Source of the DNA: Crambe crambe
Taxonomy: Eukaryota > Porifera > Demospongiae > Poecilosclerida > Crambeidae
Direction of reading: 5' to 3'
Assembly: GCA_963924555.1 (NCBI GenBank)
Contig: OZ004587.1
Location: 3,162,001 to 3,226,000, forward strand
DNA length: 64,000 nucleotides
The position numbers and the translations under genes were made by a program. Positions 11,495-29,858 of this stretch are shown piece by piece (position 1 is the stretch's first letter; every line of letters begins with the position of its first letter). The notes under the pieces were generated by a model that was not told where the DNA came from, did not search any database, and saw only the letters and a program-made list of their open reading frames with translations.

Positions 11495-12519
11495 CTAGTA
11501 GCTAGCTTTTCTGCGGATTCTTCTCAGTGACACTCGAGTCTTTATCCTCTTCCATTTTCTTTTTCTTGCCACACAACTTTGTCCGCAATCCTTTGCTTTT
11601 TGCAATGATTGTTTGTTGGCCAGCTTGTATAATTCCATTAAACCCCTAGCAAAAGAAAACCCATGTCGTGTTATCCACTCATTGATAATAAGTGTCAACA
11701 AAGTTTCACCTCTCTCCTTCTCCAACTCAACCCCAATTCCCACTGCAATAATACATCCTCATTCTTCAACACATCCTTTGTCACCTTCTCCTTTAATCCT
11801 GCCTCAAATTCCATCACCTTTTCCACCTGGAGTTGCTTCCTCACCACCATCTCAATACTGATGAATAGGGCATACACTTCATTACTCACATGAAAGAGCC
11901 CACCCCTATCCACCAACTCTATCCATGTTGCTGAAGCATCACCATTGCTCTCATTCTCATCAGCCATATCAAGAATCCCATAAGTCAAATCACTGTCTTT
12001 TTCTGACATCTTCAATCGTTTGTACAGTTTGTTGCATATAGCCAGCCACATATCAAATTACATTGCACTCTTAATGTGACAAAATAGAGCAGTTTGTGCA
12101 AATGATGGCAATGGAAATTCTTCCTCCTTGAATATGTGATTAGACACATTTTGGCTAAAAATAGGGTCATCCACAGTATTGCAGCCAACTAGAGTCAACA
12201 GTGTAGTCCAAAATGACTTGAACGCAGGAAAACACCTCAACCTGTGGAAATTACCCCCTGTGCTGCACTTGTAGCACTGAAACACTTCTTTATTAGCTGT
12301 TGCTCAAAAAATTTTCCTTCCACCTTATTATTTAATATCCATGACTTAGTCTTCTCTGCTACATCTACTGCTTCCCTCACTCTTTCTGTATCTAACTGAA
12401 ATGCTGAATCATTTAGCATGGAATTGATAGCAGAAATAAGGCATCCTGTAGTAAAAGTATTACTTTATGTATCAAAAATTAAATGACTTACCCTCTTCAA
12501 CACTACTACTGGAAGCCAT
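11495..12519 (-). pseudogene. Degenerate transposon-type gene of unnamed family
   Basis: ATG at 12519 starts MASSSSVEEG, split by a 41-bp phase-1 intron (GTAAGT...TACTACAG, about 12487-12447), then continues to about 12290. Further in-order fragments in other frames are FHRLRCFPAFKSFW (12250-12170), WIELVDRGGLFHVSNEVY (near 11900) and INEWITRHGFSFARGLMELYK (near 11690-11600), ending with a Lys-rich tail. I recall this 'RGGL-hv ... W-t-RGFSFA' layout from uncharacterised, transposon-linked proteins of sponges and cnidarians. At least three frameshifts or stops break it. Confidence 0.5.
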
Positions 12520-12819
12520 AATGCTGCGATACTTATTTACTGCTGCGCTGGCCAACTGGCAACACGGATGTGGTCCCGCCCAAATTATTACGTTTCCAAT
12601 CCCCGTAAGGCTTCATACTATCTATGCATGCACTAACCCTGTGCACATGCGCACACATGTGCAGGTGGGTTTAATATGAGAAATGTTAGCTAGCCTTCTT
12701 CATCCTATTGATAACATAGTACAAGTTTAGTTGGAACAAATAGCAAAACTAAATAGCACTCGAGCAGATTGCAACGATATCAATGTCATAGCCAGTAAGT
12801 CAGTACGCTGATCTTATTT

Positions 12820-12824
<5 letters not shown>

Positions 12825-12851
<27 letters not shown>

Positions 12852-12858
12852 CATTATT
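12825..12858. repeat. (TTA)n microsatellite
   Basis: Run of TTA/ATT trinucleotides just upstream of the hammerhead-like motif; a shorter run lies at 13037-13051. Confidence 0.85.
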
Positions 12859-12915
12859 TAGCCATGCAAAATTTGAATTTAAATCTTTTTTGTTTATTTA
12901 ATTTTTGTAATCATA

Positions 12916-12958
12916 AAAACCCTGAAGAAGGCTAGAGACCTAGCCGAAACGTAGGTTT
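12916..12958 (+). ncRNA. Candidate minimal hammerhead ribozyme (retroelement type)
   Basis: Linear order fits a hammerhead. Stem I is AAACC/GGTTT (about 12918-12922 with 12954-12958), the first core is CUGAAGA, and stem II is a perfect 6-bp GGCTAG/CTAGCC with loop AGAC (12930-12945). The second core GAAA is at 12946-12949, followed by a minimal stem III (A-CG-T) and cleavage position A12953 before GG. One extra A (12929) between core and stem II and the one-pair stem III weaken it; C12922 is also shared between stem I and the core. Short hammerheads of this kind are known in Penelope-like retroelements; no reverse transcriptase was seen nearby. Confidence 0.5.
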
Positions 12959-13107
12959 CAAAAAGAAATTTGTTAAGCTGAATATAAAAGAGAAAAATAA
13001 AAGAAATTTAGAATGTCAGCTGATAATGGAACTGTATTATTATTATTATTATGAACAAACAGAACAAAAGTCAATTTTAGGAATTATTTTTTTCTTATGT
13101 TAGCGAA

Positions 13108-13387
13108 TGAATTACATTCTTCTCTCTTCTGTGTAGATGTAACATGTTATTGTAGCCTTCTGAGAACCTACTTACAAAGTGCTAACGCACTCTCTGATAC
13201 ATAGCATGTACACTAGAGCTGTGATAGTAGGTTGCTTGCATTACATGTGAATTACATTCTTCTCTCTTCTGTGTAGATGTAACATGTTATTGTAGCCTTC
13301 TGAGAACCTACTTACAAAGTGCTAACGCACTCTCTGATACATAGCATGTACACTAGAGCTGTGATAGTAGGTTGCTTGCATTACATG
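13108..13387. repeat. Perfect 140-bp tandem duplication
   Basis: Units 13108-13247 and 13248-13387 are identical by eye over 140 bp. No ORF spans them. Complete identity suggests a very recent duplication or an assembly or polishing effect. Confidence 0.9.
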
Positions 13388-14305
13388 GCCTCCCAGAGGA
13401 AATATGGTAAAGGGCTAGCTACGCCAGACTATACATTATGGTGATGCCGTGACCATAATTCTGATGGACGGGTGTGGCCTTTCAGTGTGCAGTGCAGTGT
13501 ACTTTAAAAGAAATTGCAGAATTGTTCAGTGCAGAAACAGCTTCTACCTTTTGAAGCCACTGAATTAGTCTATAAATTGAGTGATTATTCCTCTACCAAT
13601 GATTCATAACGTGACTCGACTGCTAAAGTGCCATTCAGATTTTTCTTTTGTCCACATAGATATATAGCCATGCCATGCATGATCACATAACCCCTTACTG
13701 TACATGCGCGTGCGGGGGTAATAAAGATTAGCTTATAGATTTGCCTAACTTTCATTCAATCCTTTTTAGTGTAACTGGTTCAACAGTGAACAGAAGATAC
13801 AATCCCCTCCAATAATTTTTGCACAGCAAAAATTCACTCAAAGAGACATATCTTCTTTGCCTAATTAATGAATACTCGTGTGCTTGGTAGCCTCTTAAAC
13901 AGCAAAAGTCACGTCTTAAATCAGTGTAATGGCTATAGGCTGGGGACTTGGAATTAGAATGTGTGTTGGCCTGTGCATAACTAAATAATACGAAATTTTG
14001 GAGTCTGTTTTGTCTGATGAAAATTTGAACATAGGGTTGATGAATTGTACATGGTGTGGTCCAAGTTGAACAATTGGTGAGAGAGATGAGGATAGTGGTA
14101 AAGTTTAGGACAACAGTTGGGTGAAGGATTATAATAGCAATGGCGATAGAAGGGCTAGTAAGGCTGAGAGGGATGGCAAGAAGTCCAATCAGGATAATGG
14201 TGATGATGGCTGTAGTGATGTCCTTAAGGCTCTAGTCCTTCCTGAGCAGGTTACTCATGAGAAGACCAAAAGGAAATCACATGGGTAAGAATCAGGAATA
14301 CACCC

Positions 14306-14436
14306 AGGAGCAAGGTGATGATTTATGTCCAGCCTGTTGTGTAAAAGAAGCTGACTCTGGTAATAATATGTGGGTTTCTTACGCCATCTGTGATACCTTA
14401 TACCATATAAAATGCACAGATATATCTGGATATTAG
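14306..14436 (+). pseudogene. PHD-finger-like remnant
   Basis: The frame reads DDLCPACCVKEADSGN followed by MWVSYAICDTLYHIKCTDI and a stop. The spacing C-x2-C, W-x4-C and YH-x2-C resembles a PHD finger with one zinc-binding Cys lost. PHD fingers occur in chromatin proteins and in retroelement/transposon ORFs; the surrounding sequence gives no other exon. Confidence 0.35.
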
Positions 14437-14639
14437 AATGGTATTGTACAGTTTGACTGAATTTTTTGATTGTGTTTTTCTGGACAATTGACTTTGGATT
14501 TCTGCACTTACCCGCGCAAGCTGGATGGAGGTGACTATGATACTCAATGGTACGTACGTACGTCTTATTAGTAGCACGTGCAAATAGTATACGCATGCGC
14601 ATGACCTTGGCCCTGGTTCAGCCATTCAGCTTACCTAGC

Positions 14640-15180
14640 TAAAAGTAAAGCAGCAAGAGCAGACAAGAAGTTAACGATTGTTTGAGAAAGTACCGGGAGC
14701 AAGAAAACCAATATGAAAGCCTTAAGTAAGCAGAGGGTACAATGATCATCTGAAAGGGCAGCAAGAGAGCCTACAAGAGAGCCTTAAATAGAAGCTACAA
14801 AGTCACAAGTAGGCAAGGCAAGTTAACAGTCGTAAGAAAGCAGAAAGAGATTTAAGCAGCGAGAGCAGAAGCAGTAGGTAAGTTAACGATCGTGTTAGGA
14901 GCAAGAAAACCAACATGAAAGCCAGGTATAGCGGCAACCCTTACCAACCCAAGGGAAGGGGATCCAGGAAGTAACAAGTCATTGATGCTAATGTCCCCAG
15001 ACCTTTCCCCTTCCCTTGGGTTGGTAAGGGTCGTTGCTACGCCAGACTAAAACAGTAAGAGCAGAGGGTATACAAAGCTCAAGATTTATATTCAGCAGCA
15101 AGAGAGCCTACAAGAAAGCCCTAATATAGCAAGAACAGAAGCTACAAAGTCACAGCAGAGAACTAATTCGTAAAAACTGA
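14640..15180. repeat. Degenerate tandem repeat rich in GCAAGAGCAGA / GTTAACGAT motifs
   Basis: Imperfect repeats of phrases such as 'gcaagagcaga', 'gttaacgat' and 'gagagcctacaa' recur several times. The array is interrupted by an inverted-repeat element at 14922-15047. Confidence 0.55.
14922..15047. mobile_element. Hairpin MITE-like element, CTGGCGTAGC-type ends
   Basis: About 126 bp with inverted arms of roughly 38 bp; both contain ACCCTTACCAACCCAAGGGA or its complement. The ends read CCAGGTATAGC and GCTACGCCAGAC. Similar ends occur at 13410-13435, 15655-15710, 16240-16255, 16515-16545 and 40589-40638, suggesting one dispersed family. Confidence 0.65.
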
Positions 15181-15374
15181 AAGACGATGCCTTGGCACAC
15201 AGTAGACTTGATTATGATGCATTATCATTTGGGGTTACCTTGTCACCAATTTATTTTTTGCAGGTGAGTATGACATGCATGCAATTCTCTCTGCAAAAAA
15301 TAAATCAGTGACAAGGTAACCCCAAATGATAATGCATCATAATCAAGTCTACTATGTGTCAAGGCATCGTCTTT
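15181..15374. mobile_element. Near-perfect hairpin element, about 85-bp arms
   Basis: Arms 15181-15264 and 15289-15374 are reverse complements with few mismatches, separated by about 24 bp. No coding potential. This is a foldback MITE-like structure or a recent local inverted duplication. Confidence 0.75.
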
Positions 15375-16569
15375 TAAAAGACTTGTTTTAACAATCTTTG
15401 TAGCAATCTATTCACAGCGCTTGAATACTACCTTTCCAAGGTGTGTCTGTTTTAACTCTTCGTCCTTCCAACAGACCATCTCTCAAAATACCAGAAACTA
15501 GGATGTTGCTCAGAGAGGACAGAGAAAATATTATTTTCCTACTCGCACTGTGACACACGCAAATCATTAGCATGTTCTATTTTGCTGAGTGTGCAGACGC
15601 TCATGCGAGTTCGACCATTTCACTTGAAGGGTCGGCCCACGAGACTACCATCCACCCCCTAGTCTGGTGCCGCTGACCCTTTACCTTGAGGGAAAGGGTC
15701 TGGTAACTCTAGCATAAAGGAGTTGTGTCATTACATCACAGATTACAACGCACCATGTATTTGCAATTGATGGGTGGGGCTTACTGTTAGTGTCATGGCT
15801 CAGTGTGTTTGGAGACAGGAGGCTGATAAGACTGAAGAATAAGTTTGTAGAAGAGCATAGCACCCAAGGAGAAGGGCTAGAGAAGAAGGGAGACTTGAGG
15901 CTGTTCTTACCCCTGATACAGCCTGTAACTATTCAGGCTTTATTCAGTTCGAATCTAAATGCTTCTTGAAGCACTCATCATGCACAGGGGAACTGTGGTC
16001 ACTAGGTAGCTGTTCTGCAATCGCTACACTACAGTCTACAGCAGAAAGCACGCACGTGACCAATTTCTAGCAATCTGATTGGGCCGCCATCCTGGCAGCA
16101 TTGACACAACTCGTTTACAGCGGTTTTCCAAAATCTTGCAACTGCAGAAGCCAGTCACATGATCAATATGAGCAATCTGATCAACCAGTAGGCTCCAATC
16201 ACTTCTGCTTTCCACTCCCCCAAGAAAAAGGAGGTAAAGGGTCAGCGCCGCCAGACTATCCACCGGGTACCTCCGGTGCACACATTTGCACATTCACAGC
16301 AGGAGTTAAGCAATTGGGCTTGGTTCCAGTAGTGAGTACTGACAGCTGATATTCAGCTTATTCCTGCATTCAATACGCAAAAGAGCCTTCTAGCTAGTGA
16401 CATAGCTAGAGCCTAGCTAGATAACTTACAAATCAGGTGAACTAAGCAGATTACCGCCTTGGGCAACATGTTTCTTCTTACTGGCCATAATTTATTGGAG
16501 CATATCTATAATTGGTAGTCTGGTGTAGCGACGACCCTTTTACCAGAGTCTTCTCTTGGTATACTGAGC

Positions 16570-17060
16570 ATGCGCGTAGTCTTGATGGACTTGGCAATTG
16601 GAGAGCCAGAGATTACCACGGAGGTCTTACCTGAGCAAAGTGCAAATACCAACAATAGTACAAATACCAACAATGGTGCAAGGCTGGACATCGCTGCCAG
16701 TGGTCTATGGGGAGGCAGGCGCGAGAGGTCTCGCTCCTTCTCCACCCTTGACAACTGCTACACCAAACATGAGCGTGAGAAAATACGAGCTATAAAGAGA
16801 AGTTGAACATGCTCCTCTAGTGATGTCTGGCACTGGTGGTCTCGCCAAACAAGCGACCAATTTCTACAAGCGACTGGCATCCCTCCTCGCAGACAAGTGG
16901 ATGCAACCCCCACTTTGTACTGGCTGCGCTGTTCACTATCCTTTAGCCTACTCCGTTCAGGTCATGCTGTGAAACTTTCACCAGTTGATCTGGCGACCGC
17001 AGAGGCCCTTCGACCCAATTCATTCCATCATCCAGTGCATGCACGCAGTGAGGACTGAGG
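16570..17060 (+). pseudogene. Retroelement-type ORF remnant
   Basis: The plus frame reads LDIAASGLWGGRRERS, then CYTKHEREKIRAIKR. After a one-base shift it gives EHAPLVMSGTGGLAKQATNFYKRLASLLADK (about 16807-16900). This 'GLWG...ER-F ... F-GG-G ... YKRLASLLA-K' series is one I recognise as the C-terminal part of a widespread invertebrate retroelement-associated protein. It is frameshifted and lacks the usual downstream block. Confidence 0.5.
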
Positions 17061-17079
17061 ACTGAACTTTTATCTGTTT

Positions 17080-18440
17080 TTTTGCTTTTTTCTCGTGCTT
17101 TAATAATCTTTTTATTCTCTTCTTTCCTCTTCCTTTCTCATTTTCATTCATTTCAAAATTAAAATTACATTACTGTTATAATTTATTCAGAGATGGGTTT
17201 CTGCCTTAATTGCTACACACATGAAATTTTAGCATTATAGTATTAGTAAACATTTTGATACTCCTGAGTCCTTTGATAACTGATCAGGATTTTTATAAAG
17301 TACCTTCCTGCAAGATTAACTTTTCTGGCGGAGGTGATGGCTTTAAAATCTTCCCTGAACAAGATCGGCATTGCAAAATATTAAATACACTAGCTAACAA
17401 GTTAGGACTAATACTTTAGAACCACCAAGTTCTCAAGACTTGAGGATAGTGAGGTTTCCAACTTCAGTGCTGAAGTTGGGGAAGATCTGAGAAATGGTCA
17501 CACTTGGAGCTTGAGTTGCGGACTAGTAGAGTTGTAGAATTTGAGAGACAACATTTGGAGATTGAGTGATGGAACATAACATTTCCACATGGAGCACAGA
17601 AACATACCTACATGTACTTGGCCTTAGCAAACTGTAATGAAGTGTGGTCAGCTTCCTGTCTCAATTACCACAACTTCAGGAGCTAACATTGACGACTCAA
17701 ATTTTAATGAGTCATAGAACCAGTGCAATAACTTTTCACTTCCAAAAAAGGGATTGCAGTTCTTCTGGAAACTGAGCACCAACAAGGCTTTCAAGAAGCT
17801 GCCTAGCACATCTGAATGGTGTCACTTGAACCAAGTTTGTTTGGTCTGGAATGGAAGGTTTCTACACAGCATTTTGGTTCTAGTAGGTAGCTATTATGGT
17901 GATATTTCAATTCCCACTGAATATTAGGCTTGTTAGCTAGCTACACACATCCCTATAGGTATCAATAACTTATTAGGAACATGATGTCATAATCCATCTT
18001 TTGGTTTGTTGTTGTTATTGTTGTTGTTGTTGTTGTTGTTTTGGGGGGTGAACCCCACCTTCTGGATATTGCTCCTGCCCCTTCCGCCTCCTATGTTTTT
18101 ACACTTTTGAGACAATATGTATCAAGAGGAAACTATGCAGAATGAAAGTCTCAAATGATGGGAATAATTTGTACAAGCATGGATCCAATAACTGGATGCT
18201 TTTCTGTTATCTGATTCTTCAGGAGTAGATTACAAAAACTTGTCACCAATCACACTGAAATTGAAGATGGGTTCAACACTCAGTGCACAAAACTCTTGAT
18301 ATCTGTTAACTGTGATTCAGTACACATAATGCTCAGTGCAGAAGTATATAACTATCTGAACAACAGGATCTTTATTATACTGCTATAACATAGCATAGCT
18401 ACATATATAACTAACTAATATTGCATAGAGTAATATCCTG
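17080..18440. other. No gene recognised; (TTG)n tract
   Basis: AT-rich sequence without a convincing ORF. A (TTG)n run sits at 18008-18040, followed by GGGGGG. A pyrimidine-rich tract lies at 17075-17150. Confidence 0.4.
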
Positions 18441-18720
18441 GGAGATTTTATTATACCACGGGAGATTTTATTACTAGCTATAGTAAATAATAGCTAGTTA
18501 GCAATAGCTATATAGTGAGCAACAATCCAGGAGATTTTGTCGCTCTATAGAGTAGGATGTTTCTTTTGTGGTGGATTCTCTGCACCGTATTATTCCTCAC
18601 GCTTTGTATTTAATTAGTGTTTAACCTATCTTTCCATCGTGGAATTTTATTTTATTAATGTCCAGGCTGTCCTCTGCAGTGTCCGTTCATATATGGCGGT
18701 CGATAATTGAAAATCTACTC

Positions 18721-18759
<39 letters not shown>

Positions 18760-19230
18760 AACAACAAAAAAGAAGATGGGGCAATTAGACCATGCAGGCT
18801 GAGGATCCACCAAGACTGGCCTAGCAATAAGGAAAAGATTTGAAAAAAAATAACAGCCACAACAAACAAGCAATCAAATAAAAAAGAACAACAGAAAAAA
18901 GATTGGTCCATAATCTAGTCAGCTTGTTGAAATATATAGTGTCTTTGGGAGTTGGAGATGTCAAGAACATATAGCTATTGGAGAGCAACAAAATATGAGA
19001 TTTTGTCACTCTATTGCTATACCTACAACTAGCTATGCATGTGAAGAACATAGAAGAGCAACAAATACCCTAGGAGATTTTACTTAACTTTAACTTTACT
19101 TTATGGTGAGTGACTATAGGAGATATCTATACTCCACTATATGCTCTGGCTATGTAATATCCAATATAGTCATCCATGTAGTGCTGAGCAACAAAATATC
19201 CTATAAGAGATATATCTGATCCATAAGCAA
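18440..19230. repeat. Scattered GAGATTTT(G/A)TCGC-family fragments and (TTA)n
   Basis: Short phrases such as GGGAGATTTTATT, AGGAGATTTTACTTAACTTT and GAGCAACAAAATATCCTATA match internal parts of the repeat family that fills 24487-27390. A (TTA)n microsatellite is at 18721-18758. Degenerate copies, no genes. Confidence 0.6.
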
Positions 19231-19965
19231 GAAGATCTAACACTGCAAATAAAAAACATCAAAGTAGAAGTCAAGCATGTCAGATGATTGATACAAAGTA
19301 GAATAAACAATCGATTGAACTTAATTAATCATTGCCTTTACTACATTAGCTTAATGACCACTTCCAATCCTGAGTATGTACACATACCATGTTTTTTTCT
19401 GCTGTCTTCTTTTACAATCGAACTGACCAGACTCAAAAGCAGACACATCTTGAGGCGATGATAAGAGCCAGGGGGGAAATGTCAGCTGAAAAAAATGATT
19501 TGGTTAGACAGTGCAGCATTGAAACGTGGGTAATCAGTTAACCTGCAAAGCTGAAGGCAAGTGTAGCACTAAATGCCCAATGAGAATATTCACAAGCTAT
19601 GCAGAACTTCATAGAGTACAATTAAATTTTTTTTTAAAACTTTTTCAAGTGGAACTGCATACCAAGTAGGAATATACTGGAACATGCCGTGAAAAGGGCG
19701 GGGTTTCCAACTAGAGTAAGCTAGTTCATGCTATGAAGTGCCAACTAAAGCCTAGGGAAGAGCAACAAGGTACTGAGGGTAGCATAGAGATAGCTTAGAG
19801 TTAGAGAAAGTTGCTCCTCAAAAGTAAAACGCTATATGGTACGAGTTTTTCATAATCCCAATTATTTGCTTGCTTTGTTTTATCATTCTGCAGGGTCTCA
19901 AGGCTGGAAAAAAATTAGTCAGGTAAATTCCATTCCATCAGATTTTACTCCCCCAAAGCAGGTGG

Positions 19966-24486
<4,521 letters not shown>

Positions 24487-24872
24487 ACTCCGGTGTCACG
24501 TCACAGTTTATTTTGTCGCAGGGAGATTCTGTCGCGGCGACAAAATAGCAGAAATTCTGTCGCAATCGACATAATCTCCCAGGATATTTTGTCGCCGCGA
24601 GGATATATTATCGCTTCATGTGAAGTAGGTGGTATAGCTCCAACAAATTGCTCTCCTAGCTAGCAATAAAAAATCACTATTTTAAATCTGTCTTAGTAAT
24701 AGTGATGATAGCTATCTCCTAGCCTAAGGATATTTTTCATTAACTATATTAATAATTATAGTCATGAATGCAGTGCTGAGCAACAAAATATCCTATAAGA
24801 GATGTATCAAGTAGCTATAGCTAGCTGCGATAGCTAATATATTCTGGCGGAGACAAAATATCCTAGGAGATT

Positions 24873-25276
24873 AGGCCACATCAAATTAATTACTTGTTTA
24901 TCATCCTAATTTCTTCAAAAAATAGGAGAGGGGGGGAGGCTTTTATTTTTATTTTTTATTGGTTTCCATGGCAACTATTTATACAGGATCTAAAAGGCAA
25001 ACGGGTATAAACATGGATATCATTATGGAAATATGCATAAAAAGCTGAATTTTAATTTTAAAAAAAGAAGCTGAAGTTCCTGCACACTTTATTATATTTG
25101 AGAATAACAAACCATAATTTAATAGCCACCAAAACTAAAATCACATGAAAATCACACCTGAACTTCAAATAGAGCACACCATGCGCATGCTCAGTAGAAA
25201 TAAAATTAAAAGTCCAGAAGAGCAAAAATTAGGAGAGGGAGGGGATGATAAACAAGTAATTAAGTTGATGTGGCCT
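24873..25276. mobile_element. Nested MITE with about 45-bp inverted ends
   Basis: The ends AGGCCACATCAA(A/C)TTAATT and the reverse complement at 25230-25276 enclose about 400 bp of AT-rich sequence, inserted inside the GTCGC array. No ORF of note. Confidence 0.65.
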
Positions 25277-26129
25277 TACGACAGAATTTCCTAGGATATT
25301 TTTTTTGTCGCCGCGACAGAATCTCCCAGCATATCTATGCTTGATACTGACACCAGGACACTTAGAAAATTTTTCAAAGGTTGAAAGAGAAAAAAACTAG
25401 GAGATTCTGTCGCGGTGACAAAATATCCTATGAAATTCTGTCGCGAGCGACTTAATCTCTTATAGCTAGCTATACCATAGATACATCTCCTATAGGATGT
25501 TTTGTTGCTCCGCATTGCATGCATGACTATATTGGATATTACATAGCCAGAGCATAGATAGCGGAGTATAGAATATACAAAGCAAAATCTCCTATAGTCA
25601 CTCACCATAATTATTAAATAAAATCTCCTAGGATATTTGTTGCTCTTCTATGTTCTTCACATGCATAGCTAGTTGTATAGCAATAGAATGACAAAATCTT
25701 CTAAATTATTTTGTTGCTCTCCAATAGCTATAGCTATGTTCTTCACATCTTCAGACACTTCTATTTCAACAGGCTGACTAGATTATGGAACTCTCTGCCA
25801 CCAATTGATATGCTCCTACCATCAAATCCAAACTCAAAGATTACCTGAGAAGTTTTGAAGCCAATAATAACACCTGCCCTTGCCGAAACTGTATGTCAAA
25901 TTTCAAGCCACCAATATTTTTTCTGTTGTTTTTTTTTTGATTGTTTGTTGTGGTTTGTTGTTGTTTTTTTAATGCTCTCCTAATTGCAAGGCCAGCCTAC
26001 TCTAATTGCCCCATTTTTTTTTGTTGTTGTAACTTAGCTATCTCATTTCTTAAATGTCATCTTGTGCTAATAATAATAATAATAATATAATAGGATTGTT
26101 GCTATAGTTAGCTATTACCTAGTAATAAA

Positions 26130-26890
26130 ATTTATTTTGTCGCTGGGAGATTCTGTTGTGGCGACAAAAATATCCTAGGAAATTTTGTCGCGAGCGACCT
26201 AATCTCCTAGGATATTTCGTCGCCACCAGGATATATTGTCGCAGCTAGCTATATTAGACATTAGACATAGCTACTTGATACATCTCTTATAGGATATTTT
26301 GTTGCTCAGCACTACATGCATGACTATGTTGGATATTACATAGCCAGAGCATATAGCGGAGTATAGATATCTCCTATAGTCACTCACCATAAATTTAGCA
26401 AAGTTAAAGTTAAGTAAAATCTCCTAGTACATTTGTTGCTCTCCTATATTCTTCACATGCATAGTTGTAGGTATAGCAACAGAGTGACAAAATCTCATTT
26501 TATTGCTATGTTCTTCACATCTCCAACTCCCAAAGACATAATATGGATATGTGAAGAACATATAGCTAGCTACAAAATATGAGATTTTGTCACTCTATTG
26601 TTATATCTACAACTATGCATGAGCAACAAATGTACTAGGAGATTTTACTTAACTTTAACTTTACTAAATTTATTGTGAGTGACTATAGGAGATATCTATA
26701 CTCCACTATATGCTCTGGCTACGTAATATCCAATAATTATAGTCATGCATGCAGTGCTGAGCAACAAAATATCCTATAAAAGTTGTATCAAGTAGCTACG
26801 TCTAATGTCTAATATAGCTAACTGCGACAATATATCCTGGCGGCGACGAAATATCCTCGGGAATTAGGTCGCTCTCGACAGAATTTCCTG
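26130..26890. mobile_element. GTCGC-family element, complete inverted-repeat unit
   Basis: Left half (26130-26520) and right half (26560-26890) are reverse complements over most of their length, centred near 26545. Each outer end carries four or five GTCGC boxes. The inner part contains GTTAAAGTTAAGTAAAATCTCC and its complement. This is the clearest single copy of the family. Confidence 0.7.
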
Positions 26891-26995
26891 ATATTGTAGA
26901 TACAAGTAAAGGAAAAAATATTTATTCTAAATAACAAAGAGAAGTAGGGGTGGCTATGTGCGGTTCAAAAATCAAAAAAATTCAGCAACAAGAGA

Positions 26996-27244
26996 GTGAA
27001 CTTCATTCAAGTAACCCCTTACCCATCACCAACTACGAGCCAACTATTCCTACTTCACTCCCATGATGAGAATTGGAGAAGAGGATGGGAAATTATCCCT
27101 GGTGCAAACCTAGCTTTTGATATGATAAACAATGACTCCACAATCCTCCAAGACGCCTTCTTGAAATTGAGCGCCATCAATAGCTATGCAGACAATTCCT
27201 TCAACAGTTTGGTGGATTTCATGAGAGTTTCTATAGCTGATTGA
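26996..27244 (+). pseudogene. Exon-like fragment of a class C GPCR ligand-binding domain
   Basis: The 82-aa frame contains WRRGWEIIPGANLAFDMINN followed by DSTILQDAFLKLSAI. This pattern (W-GG-E-iPa-nLA-d-INN-d-iL--y-L-l) is typical of the periplasmic-binding-like domain of GABA-B-type receptors, which are expanded in sponges. It is a single isolated exon inside the repeat array, so probably a captured fragment. Confidence 0.4.
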
Positions 27245-27399
27245 TATATCTCTTATAGGATATTTTGTTGCTCAGCACTGCATTCATGACTATATTAATA
27301 ATTATACAAAATATCCTGGGAGATTATGTCGCTCGCGACAGAATTTCCCGCTGGGATCCGACAAAATAAACTGTGATGTGATACCGGAGTCTAAAGGGT

Positions 27400-29530
<2,131 letters not shown>

Positions 29531-29858
29531 TAAACTGCATAATTTCTGTACTTTCCCAGTAGTGGACTGTTCAACTTGTTAACGGATTTCCCTGCCCTAT
29601 TTTGACAGAATTGAAACAAATTTAAAACTTGTATATTGCTGTTTATCTTTGTATACTAGATCCCAGTATACTTTGTATACTAGAACACATGACCATATAA
29701 ATATGATGCATAGTATACTGAGGTAGTTTATGTTTAAGTTTATTTTGTCCTGCCTGCTTATAAGAAAGGAGAAAAAAATCCGTTAAACAAGTGATTTATT
29801 TGGAACTGTCTAACCATTAAGTAACAAGATAAAAATGATATGGAAGGATGATGCTTAA

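Larger units (their letters stand above)
24487..27390. mobile_element. GTCGC-box inverted-repeat array at the centre of palindrome 1
   Basis: The spacer begins ACTCCGGTGTCACGTCACAG and ends with its near reverse complement, 2.9 kb later. It contains many boxes GTCGC/GCGAC embedded in phrases such as CTGGGAGATTCTGTCGC, GACAAAATATCCTAGGA and TCGCGAGCGACCTAATCTCC. A self-contained inverted unit lies at 26130-26890. No transposase is seen. The same family fills the centre of palindrome 2. Confidence 0.75.

Noticed and set aside
16506-16754. Minus-strand ORF with a hydrophobic stretch (signal-peptide-like)
   Set aside because: It is the antisense of the better-supported retroelement frame on the plus strand.
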